NCBI GenBank assembly: GCA_963921195.1
Contig: OY992537.1
Location: forward strand, 145,648,275 to 145,712,274
From: Pegoplata infirma
Lineage: Eukaryota > Arthropoda > Insecta > Diptera > Anthomyiidae
Length of the DNA: 64,000 nt
Direction of reading: 5' to 3'
Below are positions 23,899-35,924 of the stretch, piece after piece (the first letter of the stretch is position 1; each line of letters begins with the position of its first letter). Below the pieces are notes generated by a model that made no database searches, had not been told where the DNA came from, and saw only the letters and a program-made list of their open reading frames with translations. The translations under genes were made by a program, and so were the position numbers.

Positions 23899-24480
23899 TT
23901 CATACCCCCTCGAGCTCCACACTTCGGCGGACTTTGGGAAGCCGCCGTCAAACAAGCGAAGTTCCTGCTTCTGCGAGCGGTAGGCAATGCGTCACTCAAC
24001 GCCGAGGAAATGGCAACAATGCTCGCAGAAGTGGAGGCGGTGCTCAACAGCCGCCCAATAGCACCGCTGTCTCCAGACCCGAACGACGGGGATGCACTCA
24101 CTCCAGCGCATCTTCTAATAGGAGAGGGTCTGCGTTCGCTGCCGCCAGAATCCGAAGAAGGCGTGAAAGGCAGCGTTCTGAAATCCTGGAAGCGATGGCG
24201 TCTACTCTCCGGACTCAAGATGTTTTGGCGGGCCTGGTCGAAAGACTACGTTCTGGGTCTGCAGGACAAAGCCAAATGGCATCAGGAAGAGACGAATCTA
24301 CAAATCGGCCAAATAGTGGTGGTCCACGAGGACAATTACCCGCCCCAAGAGTGGCTGACCGGGAGAGTCGTAGGCGTGATCAAAGGCCAAGACGGCAAGG
24401 TCAGGGTGGCGGAGGTAAAGACAAAAAACGGCGTATTTAAACGTCCTATACGGAAGCTAGCCCCACTGCCTAATGTTTGA
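23899..24480 (+). pseudogene. BEL-3 integrase C-terminal part (GC-rich copy)
   Basis: An open frame runs directly from the foldback element to TGA 24478..24480. It begins FIPPRAPHFGGLWEAAVK, the standard end of the BEL integrase core, continues through VEAVLNSRPIAPLS, and ends with the C-terminal domain (WLTGRVVGV, KRPIRKLAPLP). There is no start codon of its own. Its base composition is far more GC-rich than BEL-1 or BEL-2, and about 400 residues (RNase H, most of integrase) are missing between the BEL-2 end and this start. It is therefore a different element, not the continuation of BEL-2. Confidence 0.88.
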
Positions 24481-24509
24481 AGACCTACGGTCCTTCAAAG
24501 GGGCCGGAA

Positions 24510-24942
24510 TGTTTGGTCATATTGGCTGGTGAAGTTTTTTACCTGTGTGGTTTTCTTCATCCTTGGTTTTTTTATATATATTTATTTAAATACTTACTTT
24601 TTTCTCCATTTTTTTCTAATTTTTAATAATAACACACGTTATTAATTGTTTTTATTTGAATTTTTATTAAGTTCCAAAATGAAATTTAAATTAACGGAAC
24701 TAAAACTTAAAACTATGTTTATTATACTTATGTCTAACATATTGCTTAACATTAACATGAATTCTATACTGTTATACTTACCCTTGGTAACCCAGTTGTA
24801 GTTAGTTGCTCTCAATGTAAAAAGTAACTGTTTTGCTGAAACAAAAACAATTTATTAGAAGCTGGACTTCATATTGTTTTTAACAAATAAATCTGAATCG
24901 TTGAATTTATACCCGAACATCAAGACGTGTTTTATTTTACCA
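24510..24942 (+). repeat. Putative 3' LTR of BEL-3
   Basis: A purine-rich AAAGGGGCCGGAA lies immediately before TGTTTGGTCAT at 24510, the usual polypurine tract/LTR junction after the pol stop. The likely end is at ...TTTTACCA (24942), after AATAAA-like sequence near 24890. There is no second LTR to compare, so the right border is a guess. Confidence 0.45.
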
Positions 24943-25440
24943 GCGCAAAAATCATAATTAGTCCGCCATTTTTCGTATAATAATTTAAATTTATAATTTT
25001 CAAAAATTAGTTACCTTAAAAATTATTAAGGATTTTCAGAGCTAATGTTATAAAAAATAGAGTAAAAAGCAGTACCAAGAATCAGTTGTGGAACAACTTT
25101 TACTCGCATAGAACCTGTTCTACTTTCTGTTCTAGAAACGATGAATTTTGTTTGAAATTGTCCCAAAACCAACCGGTTCTTTTACATCAAACTAGAACCT
25201 GTACATGTTCTTTGGAACCTGTTCTAGAACAAGTTGTTTCATTGAAGAATTTTATATGGAAAATTTTAAAAAGGAATATATTCCCAGGAATCTAAAACAG
25301 AAAATATACTTGTTCCAGGGAACAGGTTGCAGAATATATTGAACCTCATAAAAATGTATCCTTCTAGATTACATTTTAACTTTTCAGAACGCGTTCTTCA
25401 AGTGATATTTAGAACCTGTTGTAATAGTAGTTCTGATGAA
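24943..25440. other. Region with repeated AGAACCTGTTCT motifs
   Basis: No gene. Variants of AGAACCTGTTCTAGAAC occur around 25111, 25128, 25193, 25225, 25312, 25388 and 25422 in both orientations. Related motifs recur at 54752..54855. Confidence 0.5.
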
Positions 25441-26331
25441 TCAAATAAAAAGCCATTTTATATTTTTGTTCTTTTATTTATTCATATATTTGTTTACTAA
25501 AAAATAACAAAAAAATAACAATTCAAATGCAAGTTCAAAAAATATTTAAAATAAAAAAAAAATCAGGAAGGAGAAAAATTAATAATATTAATAATACATG
25601 AAAAATTTTTTAAATAAAGAAAATTATATTACAATACACCATTTATAATTGTATTTAAAAAATTCGAAATGTTTTTTAATTTAATAGTAATATTTAAAAA
25701 AGTAAGAACTAATATGCAGGTGCAAAAATTATTAACAATAAAAAAAACATGAACGAGGAAAAATGATATGTAAAAAAAATACAATTTTGCAAATCAAACT
25801 GAAATAATTCATAAAAAGGTTTACTTTGAATTAAAGAAAAAATATATTACATTAAAAAGAAATTTATTTTAAACTTCACTATTTCCAATTGTATTTAAAA
25901 AAATTCGAAATGAGTTTTAAAATTTTCTAAAAAAAATTTTAATTATATTTAAGAATTGTCTAAATGTATTTTGAAATTGTCGAAATGTATTTTAAAATTA
26001 TCAAAAAATATTTTAAAATTGTCGAAATAAATTTTAAAATTGTTCAAATGTCCAAATTTTAAATTGTATTTGGACAATTTTAAATTATTTTGGACTATTA
26101 TAAAATAGATTTGGATAATTAAAAAAAATATATTGAGACAATTTGAAAATAAATTTGGACAATTAAAAAAAAATATAAAATTTTAGAACGCATTTGGAAA
26201 ATTCCAAATACATTAAACTATGTTTGAACAATTTTAAAATTTGTTTAGAAAATTTTAAAATACTTTTTGAAAATTTTAAAATACAATTGTAAATGGTGTA
26301 GAAGAATATCAATTAAATGAATATTTATTTT
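25441..26331. repeat. AT-rich sequence ending in an inverted 21-bp minisatellite
   Basis: From about 25930 a 21-bp unit (TTTTAAAATTGTCCAAATGTA-like) runs forward to about 26060 and then in reverse complement to 26290, forming a hairpin-like array. ATTTACAATTG-type ends match its mirror image at 26285. Otherwise poly-A/T, non-coding. Confidence 0.6.
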
Positions 26332-26471
26332 CTAATTTTCTTCAACATCTTTCGTTTCTTCTATTTGCTTATTCAGTTCTTGTTTTTTGGTCGCGAATTT
26401 TGCTTTAAAAAAACGGTTTTTTGCAGCTTTAAGTCCATACTTTAAATCATCTCTAAATAGATCTTTATTGT

Positions 26472-28219
26472 CCCAGCAAAAAATAAACGAAGTGGTTCAA
26501 AAAGAATTAGTGGTTTCACTACATACAAAGTAGCGATTGGTGCCGAACTTCATATTCCGTAGGAAGTACTTTTAAAATCACTTCCAAAAATGCTACAAAA
26601 TAACAACAAAAAACATCTTTCACCAGTTCTTTGCTTAATGATTTTGAACTTTTTCAACTGAAACAATTAGAATGAGGGTGATACACGAAGTATGCAATTT
26701 TTTCTACGTCCAGCTTCAAATAGATTTAGGTTTTGCAAAAATGGTAACAAAATTTGGTAATGGCATTTCATTTCTCTTTATTTAGAGCTTAAAAAATCGA
26801 TTATTGATCAATTTTTTAAATTTCATATCTTGGGGCATGTCACAGACTCAATTCCGTTCGGAATTAAAAAAAGTGGTTTACTCGTAAAACGTAAAGCAAA
26901 TATTTTTTTCGTAATGAAAACACTTTTATCCAATTCAATTCCACTTTGATTTTTGAAAGTGATTTCATTCCGAAAAAAATAATATTCGTTTTGCGTTTTA
27001 CGAGTAAACCACTTTTTTCAAATCCGAACGGAATTGAGTCTGTGACATGCCCCCTTATATCAAAAAAAGTTGGTCCTAAATTAAATAAATACATTTACGA
27101 ACTAAAGCGGATGTTGCTGCATCACATTATTAAAGATTGTTTAAGCTTTTTATAAAATTGAGGTATAGGCTTGTGGTCAAAACAAACTTGTGAATCAATT
27201 CGCCGTGAATTTTTATAGTTTTGTGATCTGTATAATTACTCCTTTTTTAATTCGAAGTATATACGTTAGATTATCAATAAAATTAATTTTTCTATCACGT
27301 AAGATTTTTAAGATATTCGCGTTTTAATACTAAAATATTTGGGTCTCCTCTGTAACGTATTCTTAAGTTGCTCAAACACAATAGAACTCGATTTAGTAAA
27401 AATAAGGCATCTTTATTCCAAATCTGGCATCCAAATTTTTCTATCGCGTACTGTTTTTGAAATATTGGCGTTTGAAAAACTCAAACTCTACTGTTACGCA
27501 CTTATATTCTTTATAAATCACACTAAAATTTTCAAACGCGAATATCTCAAAAACAGAACAGGCTTGAAAATTGTGGATTGCAGTTTTGGAATCAGGAGGT
27601 CCATTTTATATGAAATCAAGTCCTATTTCGTGGAAGCAACGTAAGAATACATAACAGTGGACTCCTAAATTTTTTTTTACTTTTTAACAGCGAATATCTC
27701 AAAAACGGTACGTGCTAGAAAAATTTGGACGGTAGATTTGGAAGCAGGAGACCAAAATCTATAAGGACCAGTTAGAAATTTCACTGGAAGGTTTTTGCTG
27801 TCGAACAGTGTTTTTAGTGTTAATATTACAAAAAAATACTCTTTCAATCAATCTTACAAAAATAAGTAAAAAAAGAACTTCTAATTTAGAAGTTCTAAAT
27901 CACCAAATATAAATGACATAATCACACCCAAAATGCCAAGAAATATGTACTTCTAAAGAAGTGATGAAAAAAGTGCTTTCAAAAGGTCAAGTTATATTAA
28001 CATCCGGATCACTACTTCAGAAGTTTTGATAAAAACACTAGTGATATATGTTATACTTAAGTGTCAATCTTTCGCCACTGAAAAGTAGCGATAAAAAGAA
28101 CATACTTTGTGTGTCACGCCCATATTAAATTCATCAATGTTTCAGTTGAAGAAGAAGTACATCTGGTTCATAAGTTGTGGTGAATTTTGTAGTGAATGGT
28201 AAGCTCTTTTTTTGCTGGG
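26472..28219. mobile_element. DNA element with CCCAGCAAAAAA termini, 3-bp TSD
   Basis: Termini CCCAGCAAAAAA and TTTTTTGCTGGG are flanked by TGT (26469..26471, 28220..28222). Deleting the element plus one TGT rejoins exon E5 of gene B in frame, which independently proves the borders. Inside are a 222-bp MITE (26832..27053) and an imperfect inverted repeat (27230..27790) of GCGAATATCTCAAAAAC motifs. No transposase seen. Confidence 0.85.
26832..27053. mobile_element. 222-bp MITE, GGGGCATGTC termini
   Basis: Nearly a perfect hairpin: GGGGCATGTCACAGACTC at the left, complement at the right, and further inside AATTCCGTTCGGA and AGTGGTTTACTCGT in both arms. The flanks (CATATCTT / CTTATATC) do not form a clear duplication. 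The first seven bases are shared with the foldback element 31557..35188. Confidence 0.75.
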
Positions 28220-28589
28220 TGTAGTTTAAATTTTTTGCTGCAGCAGCATCTTTAAAAAAAATAATTACATGTGTTAGTATGTTTAATAAATTTAATTCAT
28301 ATATGGTTTCAAGAACGTTAAACTTACTGTATAATACATCAATAAAATTGGCAAAATTAAGCAAACGCTTTTTGTTGCAAACACCGTCAACGTTGTATTC
28401 TAGAATAAGTTCAATTGATAAAACTGAATCCACTTTACGTTTTATACCTCCTTCACATAAAATGGATTTGAGGGATGCAATCTGAAATGTAGGCATAGGT
28501 TAGGTATAAAGTTTTGTTTAGTTAAAAGATAATTTTAATTAAAAAAAAAACATAGTAGTATTCAGAGTCGTACTTGAAATTGTATTTAA

Positions 28590-29460
28590 TTTTTAAATTT
28601 TTCAAAAAATTATTTTAAAATTTCCAAATAAATTTTAAAATTGTCTAAATATATTTTAAAATTGTTCAAATGCATTTTAAAATTGTCGAAATATATTTTA
28701 AAATTGTCTAAATAAATTTTAAAATTGTCCAAATATATTTTGAAATTGTCCAAATATATTTTGAAATTGTCTAAATGTATTTTAAAACTGTCCAAATACA
28801 ATTTGAAATTTTCTATATGTATTTTAAAATTGTCCAAATGTATTTTAAAATTATTAAAATATATTTTAAAATTTTCCATATGTAGTTTAAAATTTTCCAA
28901 ATTTATTTTAAAATTATCCAATTGTATTTTAAAATTTTTCAAATGTATTTTCAAGATTGTCCAAATGTATTTTAAAATTTTCCAAATGTATTTTAAAATT
29001 TTCCAAAAGTATTTTTAAATTGTAGATATGTTTTTAAAATTTTTAAAATATATTTTAAAATTTTCCAATTGCATTTTAAAATTTTCTAAGCCTATTTCCA
29101 AATAATCTGTAAAATATTTTGAAATACATTTGAAAAATTTTGAAATTCAATTGTATAATTTTAAAATACATTTTGACAATTTTAGAATACATTTGGACAA
29201 TCTTAAAATTGATTTGGAAAACTTTAAATACATTTGGACAATTTTAAAATACATTTGCACAATTTTGTGAGTAAATTTGTATATTTTTAATTACATGTGG
29301 ACATTTTTAAATTACATTTCGGCAATTTTAAAATACTTTTGGAAGTTTTTAAAATACATTTAAAAAATTTCAAACTACATTTGGAAACTGAAAAAAAAAA
29401 ACTTTTAACAATTTTTAAATACATTTGGAAAATTTTAAAATACAATTGGAAATGGCGTAT
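28590..29460. repeat. 21-bp minisatellite in inverted arrays
   Basis: About 24 degenerate copies of a 21-bp unit (core TTTTAAAATTGTCCAAATG) run forward from 28600 to 29090. They then run as reverse complement (AATTTGGACAATTTTAAAATACAT) from 29110 to 29450, so the block can fold on itself. Because 21 is a multiple of three it gives a long frame of NFKIYLD heptads on the minus strand; I do not regard this as a gene. Confidence 0.8.
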
Positions 29461-31945
29461 TGTTAAAGAGATTTTTTTTTAAAATACAATTTAAAGTACA
29501 TCTATTTTTTTTAAATAACTACTCTTGCAACATTTACAGGGTAGGCAGTAAGACTCTGAATGACTATGTTTTTTTAACTACATTTAGAAAAAATCACTTA
29601 ATACTTTGCACCGTATTAAATTGTGTTTCCATAGTAACTTTTATAATGTTATCTATTGTGTTTTATAAGTAATTAATTGTATATTAGAACCTATCAATTG
29701 TATTTAAGAAAATGGTTATTATATTTCTGAAATTATCGTTATATTTCAGAAGTAACTTTTTGTATTCCATTATTTGTAATTATTATTTCAGAAAACAACA
29801 TACTGTTTTAAGAATTATATATATGGGGCATTCCATGTGAAATCGGACACTTTGAAAAACTTTTTTTTTAGATTTTCCCAATTTGCTTACAGTTTTTAGT
29901 ACCCTTCGAAAACTCCTTCGTGGTAAATTTTCAGATTTTTTTGATGACCCGTTCAAAAGATATCGAATTTTTAAAAATTGGTAGTTTGTTCCTTTACTCA
30001 AATTTCTTTTAATCATAACTTCTTCAATAATGGTCCAAATTTAAAATTTTTTTTTTCAAAATTTTTGTTTTTCTTAGTACTTTCTAAAAAAATTCCCAAA
30101 AAATTCTTAAAAGCGCTCTAGTATGCGATTTTTAAGTTTTAAAATTTAAATCTCATTTTTGAAACTGTTTGTACTCTTCGATTTTTTTGTAATTTTTTTG
30201 TGTAAAACTTCTATTAAAATACATTTAAAAAATTTCAAACTACATTTGGAAACTGAAAAAAAAAACTTTTAACAATTTTTAAATACATTTGGAAAATTTT
30301 AAAATACAATTGGAAATGGTGTATTGTTAAAGAGATTTTTTTTTTAAAATACAATTTAAAGTACATCTAATTTTTTTAAAATAACTACTCTTGCAACATT
30401 TACAGGGTAGGCAGTAAGACTCTGAATGACTATGTTTTTTTAACTACATTTAGAAAAAATCACTTAATACTTTGCACCGTATTAAATTGTGTTTCCATAG
30501 TAACTTTTATAATGTTATCTATTGTGTTTTATAAGTAATTAATTGTATATTAGAACCTATCAATTGTAGTTAAGAAAATGGTTATTATATTTCTGAAATT
30601 ATCGTTATATTTCAGAAGTAACTTTTTGTATTCCATTATTTGTAATTATTATTTCAGAAAACAACATACTGTTTTAAGAATTATATATATGGGGCATTCC
30701 ATGTGAAATCGGACACTTTGAAAAACTTTTTTTTTAGATTTTCCCAATTTGCTTACAGTTTTTAGTACCCTTCGAAAACTCCTTCGTGGTAAATTTTCAG
30801 ATTTTTTTGATGACCCGTTCAAAAGATATCGAATTTTTAAAAATTGGTAGTTTGTTCCTTTACTCAAACTTCTTTTAATCATAACTTCTTCAATAATGGT
30901 CCAAATTTAAAATTTTTTTTTTCAAAATTTTTGTTTTTCTTAGTAATTTCTAAAAAAATTCCCAAAAAATTCTTAAAAGCGCTCTAGTATGCGATTTTTA
31001 AGTTTTAAAATTTAAATCTCATTTTTGAAACTGTTTGTACTCTTCGATTTTTTTGTAATTTTTTTGTGTAAAACTTCTATTAAAATACATTTAAAAAATT
31101 TCAAACTACATTTGGAAACTGAAAAAAAAAACTTTTAACAATTTTTAAATACATTTGGAAAATTTTAAAATACAATTGGAAATGGTGTATTGTTAAAGAG
31201 ATTTTTTTTTTAAAATACAATTTAAAGTACATCTAATTTTTTTAAAATAACTACTCTTGCAACATTTACAGGGTAGGCAGTAAGACTCTGAATGACTATG
31301 TTTTTTTAACTACATTTAGAAAAAATCACTTAATACTTTGCACCGTATTAAATTGTGTTTCCATAGTAACTTTTATAATGTTATCTATTGTGTTTTATAA
31401 GTAATTAATTGTATATTAGAACCTATCAATTGTAGTTAAGAAAATGGTTATTATATTTCTGAAATTATCGTTATATTTCAGAAGTAACTTTTTGTATTCC
31501 ATTATTTGTAATTATTATTTCAGAAAACAACATACTGTTTTAAGAATTATATATATGGGGCATTCCATGTGAAATCGGACACTTTGAAAACCTTTTTTTT
31601 TAGATTTTCCCAATTTGCTTACAGTTTTTAGTACCCTTCGAAAACTCCTTCGTGGTAAATTTTCAGATTTTTTTGATGACCCGTTCAAAAGATATCGAAT
31701 TTTTAAAAATTGGTAGTTTGTTCCTTTACTCAAACTTCTTTTAATCATAACTTCTTCAATAATGGTCCAAATTTAAAATTTTTTTTTTCAAAATTTTTGT
31801 TTTTCTTAGTACTTTCTAAAAAAATTCCCAAAAAATTCTTAAAAGCGCTCTAGTATGCGATTTTTAAGTTTTAAAATTTAAATCTCATTTTTGAAACTGT
31901 TTGTACTCTTCGATTTTTTTGTAATTTTTTTGTGTAAAACTTCTA
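29350..31945. repeat. Three tandem copies of an 866-bp unit
   Basis: Units start near 29350, 30214 and 31080, with a period of 865-866 bp and only scattered substitutions and A-run length changes. Each unit joins a ~110-bp tail of the 21-bp array, ~365 bp of unique sequence, and the first ~390 bp of the GGGGCATTCC foldback element. The third unit runs on into the complete element. The duplications therefore happened after that element inserted. Confidence 0.9.
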
Positions 31946-33026
31946 TTAATTCTACAAATTTTTTGCCCAGGACGATCGTGGGATAACGATTATTACTATT
32001 TTTTAAAATTTTTTGAAAAAATTTTATTGTAATTTTCCAATCTTAAAATCATTTCTACTGCTCCAATGGTGCGTCATAGAGGGGTCCTTTATAAGACCGA
32101 CCCCCATTAGTTTTTACGTCTTAACATTTCTTTGGAACAAACTAATACCCTATCTCCAATTTCTAAGGGGGCTCCCACACAAAACGACATTTTTTAAAAT
32201 TTGTTCCAACCGCTCTAACTGCCCTAATAGTGCCCTTAGAGCAACAAAATGTATGACCGACCCACAATATTTTTTTTGTCCAAACATTTTCTCTGAACAC
32301 ACCTACCCTCTATCTTTAACTGTTAAGGTGGTCCCCATACATTTTATTTTTATTTTTAGTAAGTAGGCTCCCATACAAATAACAGTTGGAGCAAATTTTA
32401 TAAAAATGTAATTTTGTATGGGAGCCTACTTAGGGAGTGGAGATAGGGCGTAGGTATGTTTTGAAAAAATGTTGTAGGGTAAAAATAAATGGGGGTCCGT
32501 CTCACTAATGACCCCTCTCGGACGCACCATTGGACCGGTAGAAGCTGATTAAATAAAACAAATTTACAAAAAATAAAAAAAAATGTATGGGGACCGCCTT
32601 AACAGTTAAAGATAGAGGGTAGGTGTGTTCAGAGAAAATGTTTGGACGAAAAAAATATTGTGGGTCGGTCATACATTTTGTTGCTCTAAGGGCACTATTA
32701 GGGCAGTTAGAGCGGTTGGAACAAATTTTAAAAAATGTCGTTTTGTGTGGGAGCCCCCTTAGAAATTGGAGATAGGGTATTAGTTTGTTCCAAAGAAATG
32801 TTAAGACGTAAAAATTAAGGGTGGTCGGTCTTTTAAAGGACCCCTCTATGACGCACCATTGGAGCAGTAGAAATGATTTTAAGATTGGAAAATTACAATA
32901 AAATTTTTTCAAAAAATTTTAAAAAATAGTAATAATCGTTATCCCACGATCGTCCTGGGCAAAAAATTTGTAGAATTAATAGAAGTTTTACACAAAAAAA
33001 TTACAAAAAAATCGAAGAGTACAAAC

Positions 33027-34879
33027 CAGTGTTGCCACCAATGAAATTGGAAATTACACAAAAAATTATCCAAAATCTCACAAATTACACAAAATTTTTT
33101 ATTTTGTTATTTCGTTTGCAACCCCTTGTATACACCTGATTTTTTTAACGTACACTCATAGAAATATCTTAGTAGAAAAATTAGTAAACCCATTGTAGAT
33201 CAAGTTTTACAGAATATTACCGTATTCAACAAAAATTCATGTTGATATCGTTGAATAATCAGTAAAGTTGAATCAACTATTTACAACGATTATACAGAAT
33301 TCAATAGATAAAACCAAAAAAAGAAAAAACAACCCTGTTCGTTCATTTTTGTATTATCAAGTTGGTAGCAATGTTTGAAATTTGTTTGTCTCTTATAAAA
33401 TTATTTTATGTGTTTGTTTCTTATAAAAATATTTAATATTATAAAAATAAATAAAAATAGGATCTGATGATCAGATTCTGATCTGTAAATATTTGGTAAG
33501 TAATAAAAGACATTGATTACTTTATGTATTCATACTAAATTATAAATTTTTTTGTTTTTTTTTAAGGTTTTTGATTTGGTGTCATTAGAAAACTGGAGAA
33601 TGGCTTACGAGTGCATAACATAAATAAACGAGGAGTGTGTGAAAATCTCGTGTCAAAATATTGCAGCTTTAAAAGCCGGTGATAATTCTAAAAAATATTG
33701 TGATTTATACTTAATAAAAGAATATTTACAAATAACAACAAGCTTTTTTTATTAATAAAATTTCTTATATCAACAAAAATATGAGTTGATTTTACAAAAA
33801 ATACGAGTTGATTTACAAAAAAACGAGTTGATCAACTTTTACAAAAACTGACAACAATTTTTATTGAAATCAACATAAATATTTGTAGGGTCAAAATCAA
33901 CAATGATTTCTGTTGAATTTACAACGATTTTCTTTGGGAATACAATGATTTTTGGTTGAGTGTATGCAAAATGAACAAAAAAACCGCTTTGCGTCTATTT
34001 TAATGAATTCTAAACAAAGATGGCGTACGATTTTGATACTTAATTGCAGCAATAGTTGCTAAGAAAAATTGCCAGGCAATTATTGCTATAAAAATGTTGG
34101 CGTTATGTCTGTTGTAGACACTAATATATCAATATATTGGTCAGAGAGCCCTTAAAGTATATTTACATTATTGATCCTTGATCGATTCTAAGACATTCTC
34201 TGAATGTTCATCCGTCCGTCTGTATAAAACATACTGCAGTCCATAATAAAAAAATCTAGACTCCTAAAGATTGGCACGAATTTGTCTCTTGGTCATAGGT
34301 AGGCTAAGTTCGTAAATGGGCAAAATCGGTTCAGGTGGGCAAATGTTCCCCTTGAAAAACTAAACCAACCTCTGCAAAACGACATTTTTTTAATAATTTT
34401 TTTTTTATATTTTTGTTCAACAAATGAAACAATTTTCAGTCCGCCTCCTTTTGTAGGCGTGGATAAAAAAATAATTTTAATAATTGTAATAGTTAAATGC
34501 AAAAATCATTATAAATAAACTTGCCAATATTTATCGCGTGGGAAAAAATTTTCAGATTTGGGAATAGGGTTCTCCAGAACAATTTTTAATTTAAAAAATT
34601 TTAGAGCGTTGTTTTTCGACATCTAAGTCTCGAAGAAAATTAAGGCTTTAATGGTCCAAATATGCATGTTCATCATTAATTATCTTGTATTTGGTAATAA
34701 AATTTTTTAAAGTCGATTTTGTCAATGATTTTTAAGCCAAAAATGGCGATAAAATGATAAAAAAAAAGTTGGAACTTTATTGAGGTAAAATTACACAAAA
34801 ATTACACAAAAAATATCATTATCCAAGGATTTTGAAATTGTCCCACTTTTGGATAATTATCCAGAAAGTGGCAACACTG
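33027..34879. mobile_element. hAT-like element hAT-3 (copy 1), 8-bp TSD
   Basis: Termini CAGTGTTGCCACC and complement are flanked by a perfect GTACAAAC duplication (33019..33026, 34880..34887). Subterminal ATTACACAAAAA and GGATAATTATCC motifs occur in both ends. It contains a CACTCA MITE (33153..33962) and, at 34130-34400, a sequence with TCCGTCCGTCTGT that reappears inverted and diverged at 54300..54620. No transposase recognised. Duplicated at 40447..42299. Confidence 0.88.
33153..33962. mobile_element. MITE with CACTCA termini, 2-bp TSD TA (copy 1)
   Basis: Starts CACTCATAGAAA and ends GGTTGAGTG, with TA on both sides (33151..33152, 33963..33964). Arms hold repeated GTTGAT/ATCAAC and AACGATTT motifs. 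Inserted in hAT-3. Duplicated at 40573..41382. Confidence 0.75.
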
Positions 34880-35924
34880 GTACAAACAGTTTCAAAAATG
34901 AGATTTAAATTTTAAAACTTAAAAATCGCATACTAGAGCGCTTTTAAGAATTTTTTGGGAAAAAAATTTGAAATTTGGACCATTATTGAAGAAGTTATGA
35001 TTAAAAGAAGTTTGAGTAAAGGAACAAACTACCAATTTTTAAAAATTCGATATCTTTTGAACGGGTCATCAAAAAAATCTGAAAATTTACCACGAAGGAG
35101 TTTTCGAAGGGTACTAAAAACTGTAAACAAATTGGGAAAATCTAAAAAAAAAGTTTTTCAAAGTGTCCGATTTCACATGGAATGCCCCATATATATGTAC
35201 AAACTTTTTTAAATTTCTAAAATACAACTTTTTAGAGCACATAAGATTTTAAAAATTGGCACTTTGTAAATAGAATTTTAAATATAGGAAACACAATTTT
35301 AATTTAAAAATGCAATTTGTAAAAAATTTAACTGAATTTCGAAATTTAAGTTTTATATTTATCACTTTTAAATTTTTAAGTTACTTACAATTTCTTCTTT
35401 ATTTTCATCATTGATTTCTTTATCAAATTCATCTAACGATTTTTCGGTTTTGATTGGAAATTTTTGAACAAATTGGGAACGGAAAATTGGGTTTTTAAAA
35501 TATTCCGCAACAGTACAGATTGTTCGCCTATCACACTAGATATTAATGCGTTTTGACTTTCGTTGTTTACTAAAAACAACATTAAAGAAAATCAGTACTT
35601 ATTATATATTAAAGTAATGTAAATACAATTACAAACCTTTCAAATTGTCTACGGCTTCTCCAAGGTTGTTTAGTTTTTCAACAAATATTTGATGAATTTG
35701 AAAATGTTGTCTTACAACAATGTCTGAAAGAAAATTTTTATAAAAAGTAATTATTAAATAAACAAATTGAAAAATATTTATATTTGTTACTAACCTTTCA
35801 TGTTGCTCACTGCAGTAGTTAAATTTGCAATTTGTGATATTATATCTTCCATGTATTTATTTTCAGTTTGAAGTTTTTGTATTTTGTTTTTGGATGACAT
35901 CTAAAAAAAGGTTTGGAAATAAGT

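Larger units (their letters stand above)
31557..35188. mobile_element. Foldback element with GGGGCATTCCATGTG termini
   Basis: Begins GGGGCATTCCATGTGAAATC and ends with the complement at 35188, flanked on both sides by ATATATAT (31549..31556, 35189..35196), consistent with an 8-bp TSD though the sequence is low complexity. The arms are long inverted copies (31557 to ~32380 and, discounting a nested insertion, ~32450 to 35188). They produce mirrored frames on opposite strands around 32013..32366 and 32912..32505. The hAT-3 element is inserted in the right arm at 33027..34879. Confidence 0.8.
26332..35900 (-). pseudogene. Transposon gene B: spliced gene for a DUF4806-like protein
   Basis: Minus-strand exons can be followed across many insertions. 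E1 is 35900..35795 (ATG at 35900), E2 35723..35637, E3 35569..35389, E4 28481..28328, and E5 28249..26332 with TAG at 26334..26332. The introns have CAG or TAG/AAG acceptors and GTTAGT, GTTTGT, GTAAGT and GTAAGT donors, with matching phases except for one apparent frameshift inside E3. E1-E2 predict a coiled-coil-like N-terminus (MSSKNKIQKLQTENKYME). E3-E5 resemble DUF4806: KFPIKTEKSLDEFDKEI, then EYNVDGVCNKKRLLNF, then LKYGLKAAKNRFFKAK. Predicted length is about 230 residues. E5 is split by the element 26472..28219, and the frame is exactly restored when that element and one TSD are removed. E1 lies 24 bp after the transposase stop. Function unknown. Confidence 0.75.

Noticed and set aside
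23847..24440. Arg/Ser-rich frames on both strands over the BEL-3 integrase
   Set aside because: High GC leaves all frames open; the frame with integrase motifs is the real one.
28610..28954. 114-codon frame with perfect-looking NFKIYLD heptads
   Set aside because: By-product of a 21-bp minisatellite whose period is a multiple of three. Similar frames appear on the other strand, and there is no promoter or conserved context.
29783..31748. Three identical 77-codon frames
   Set aside because: They reflect the 866-bp tandem repeat and the foldback end, not a gene family.
28590..31945. CRISPR-like regular repeats
   Set aside because: Eukaryotic context; the units are contiguous or very long and have no unique spacers.
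32013..32912. Facing 117- and 135-codon frames with shared sequence
   Set aside because: They are mirror images in the two arms of the GGGGCATTCC foldback element, and the apparent protein has no recognisable domain.
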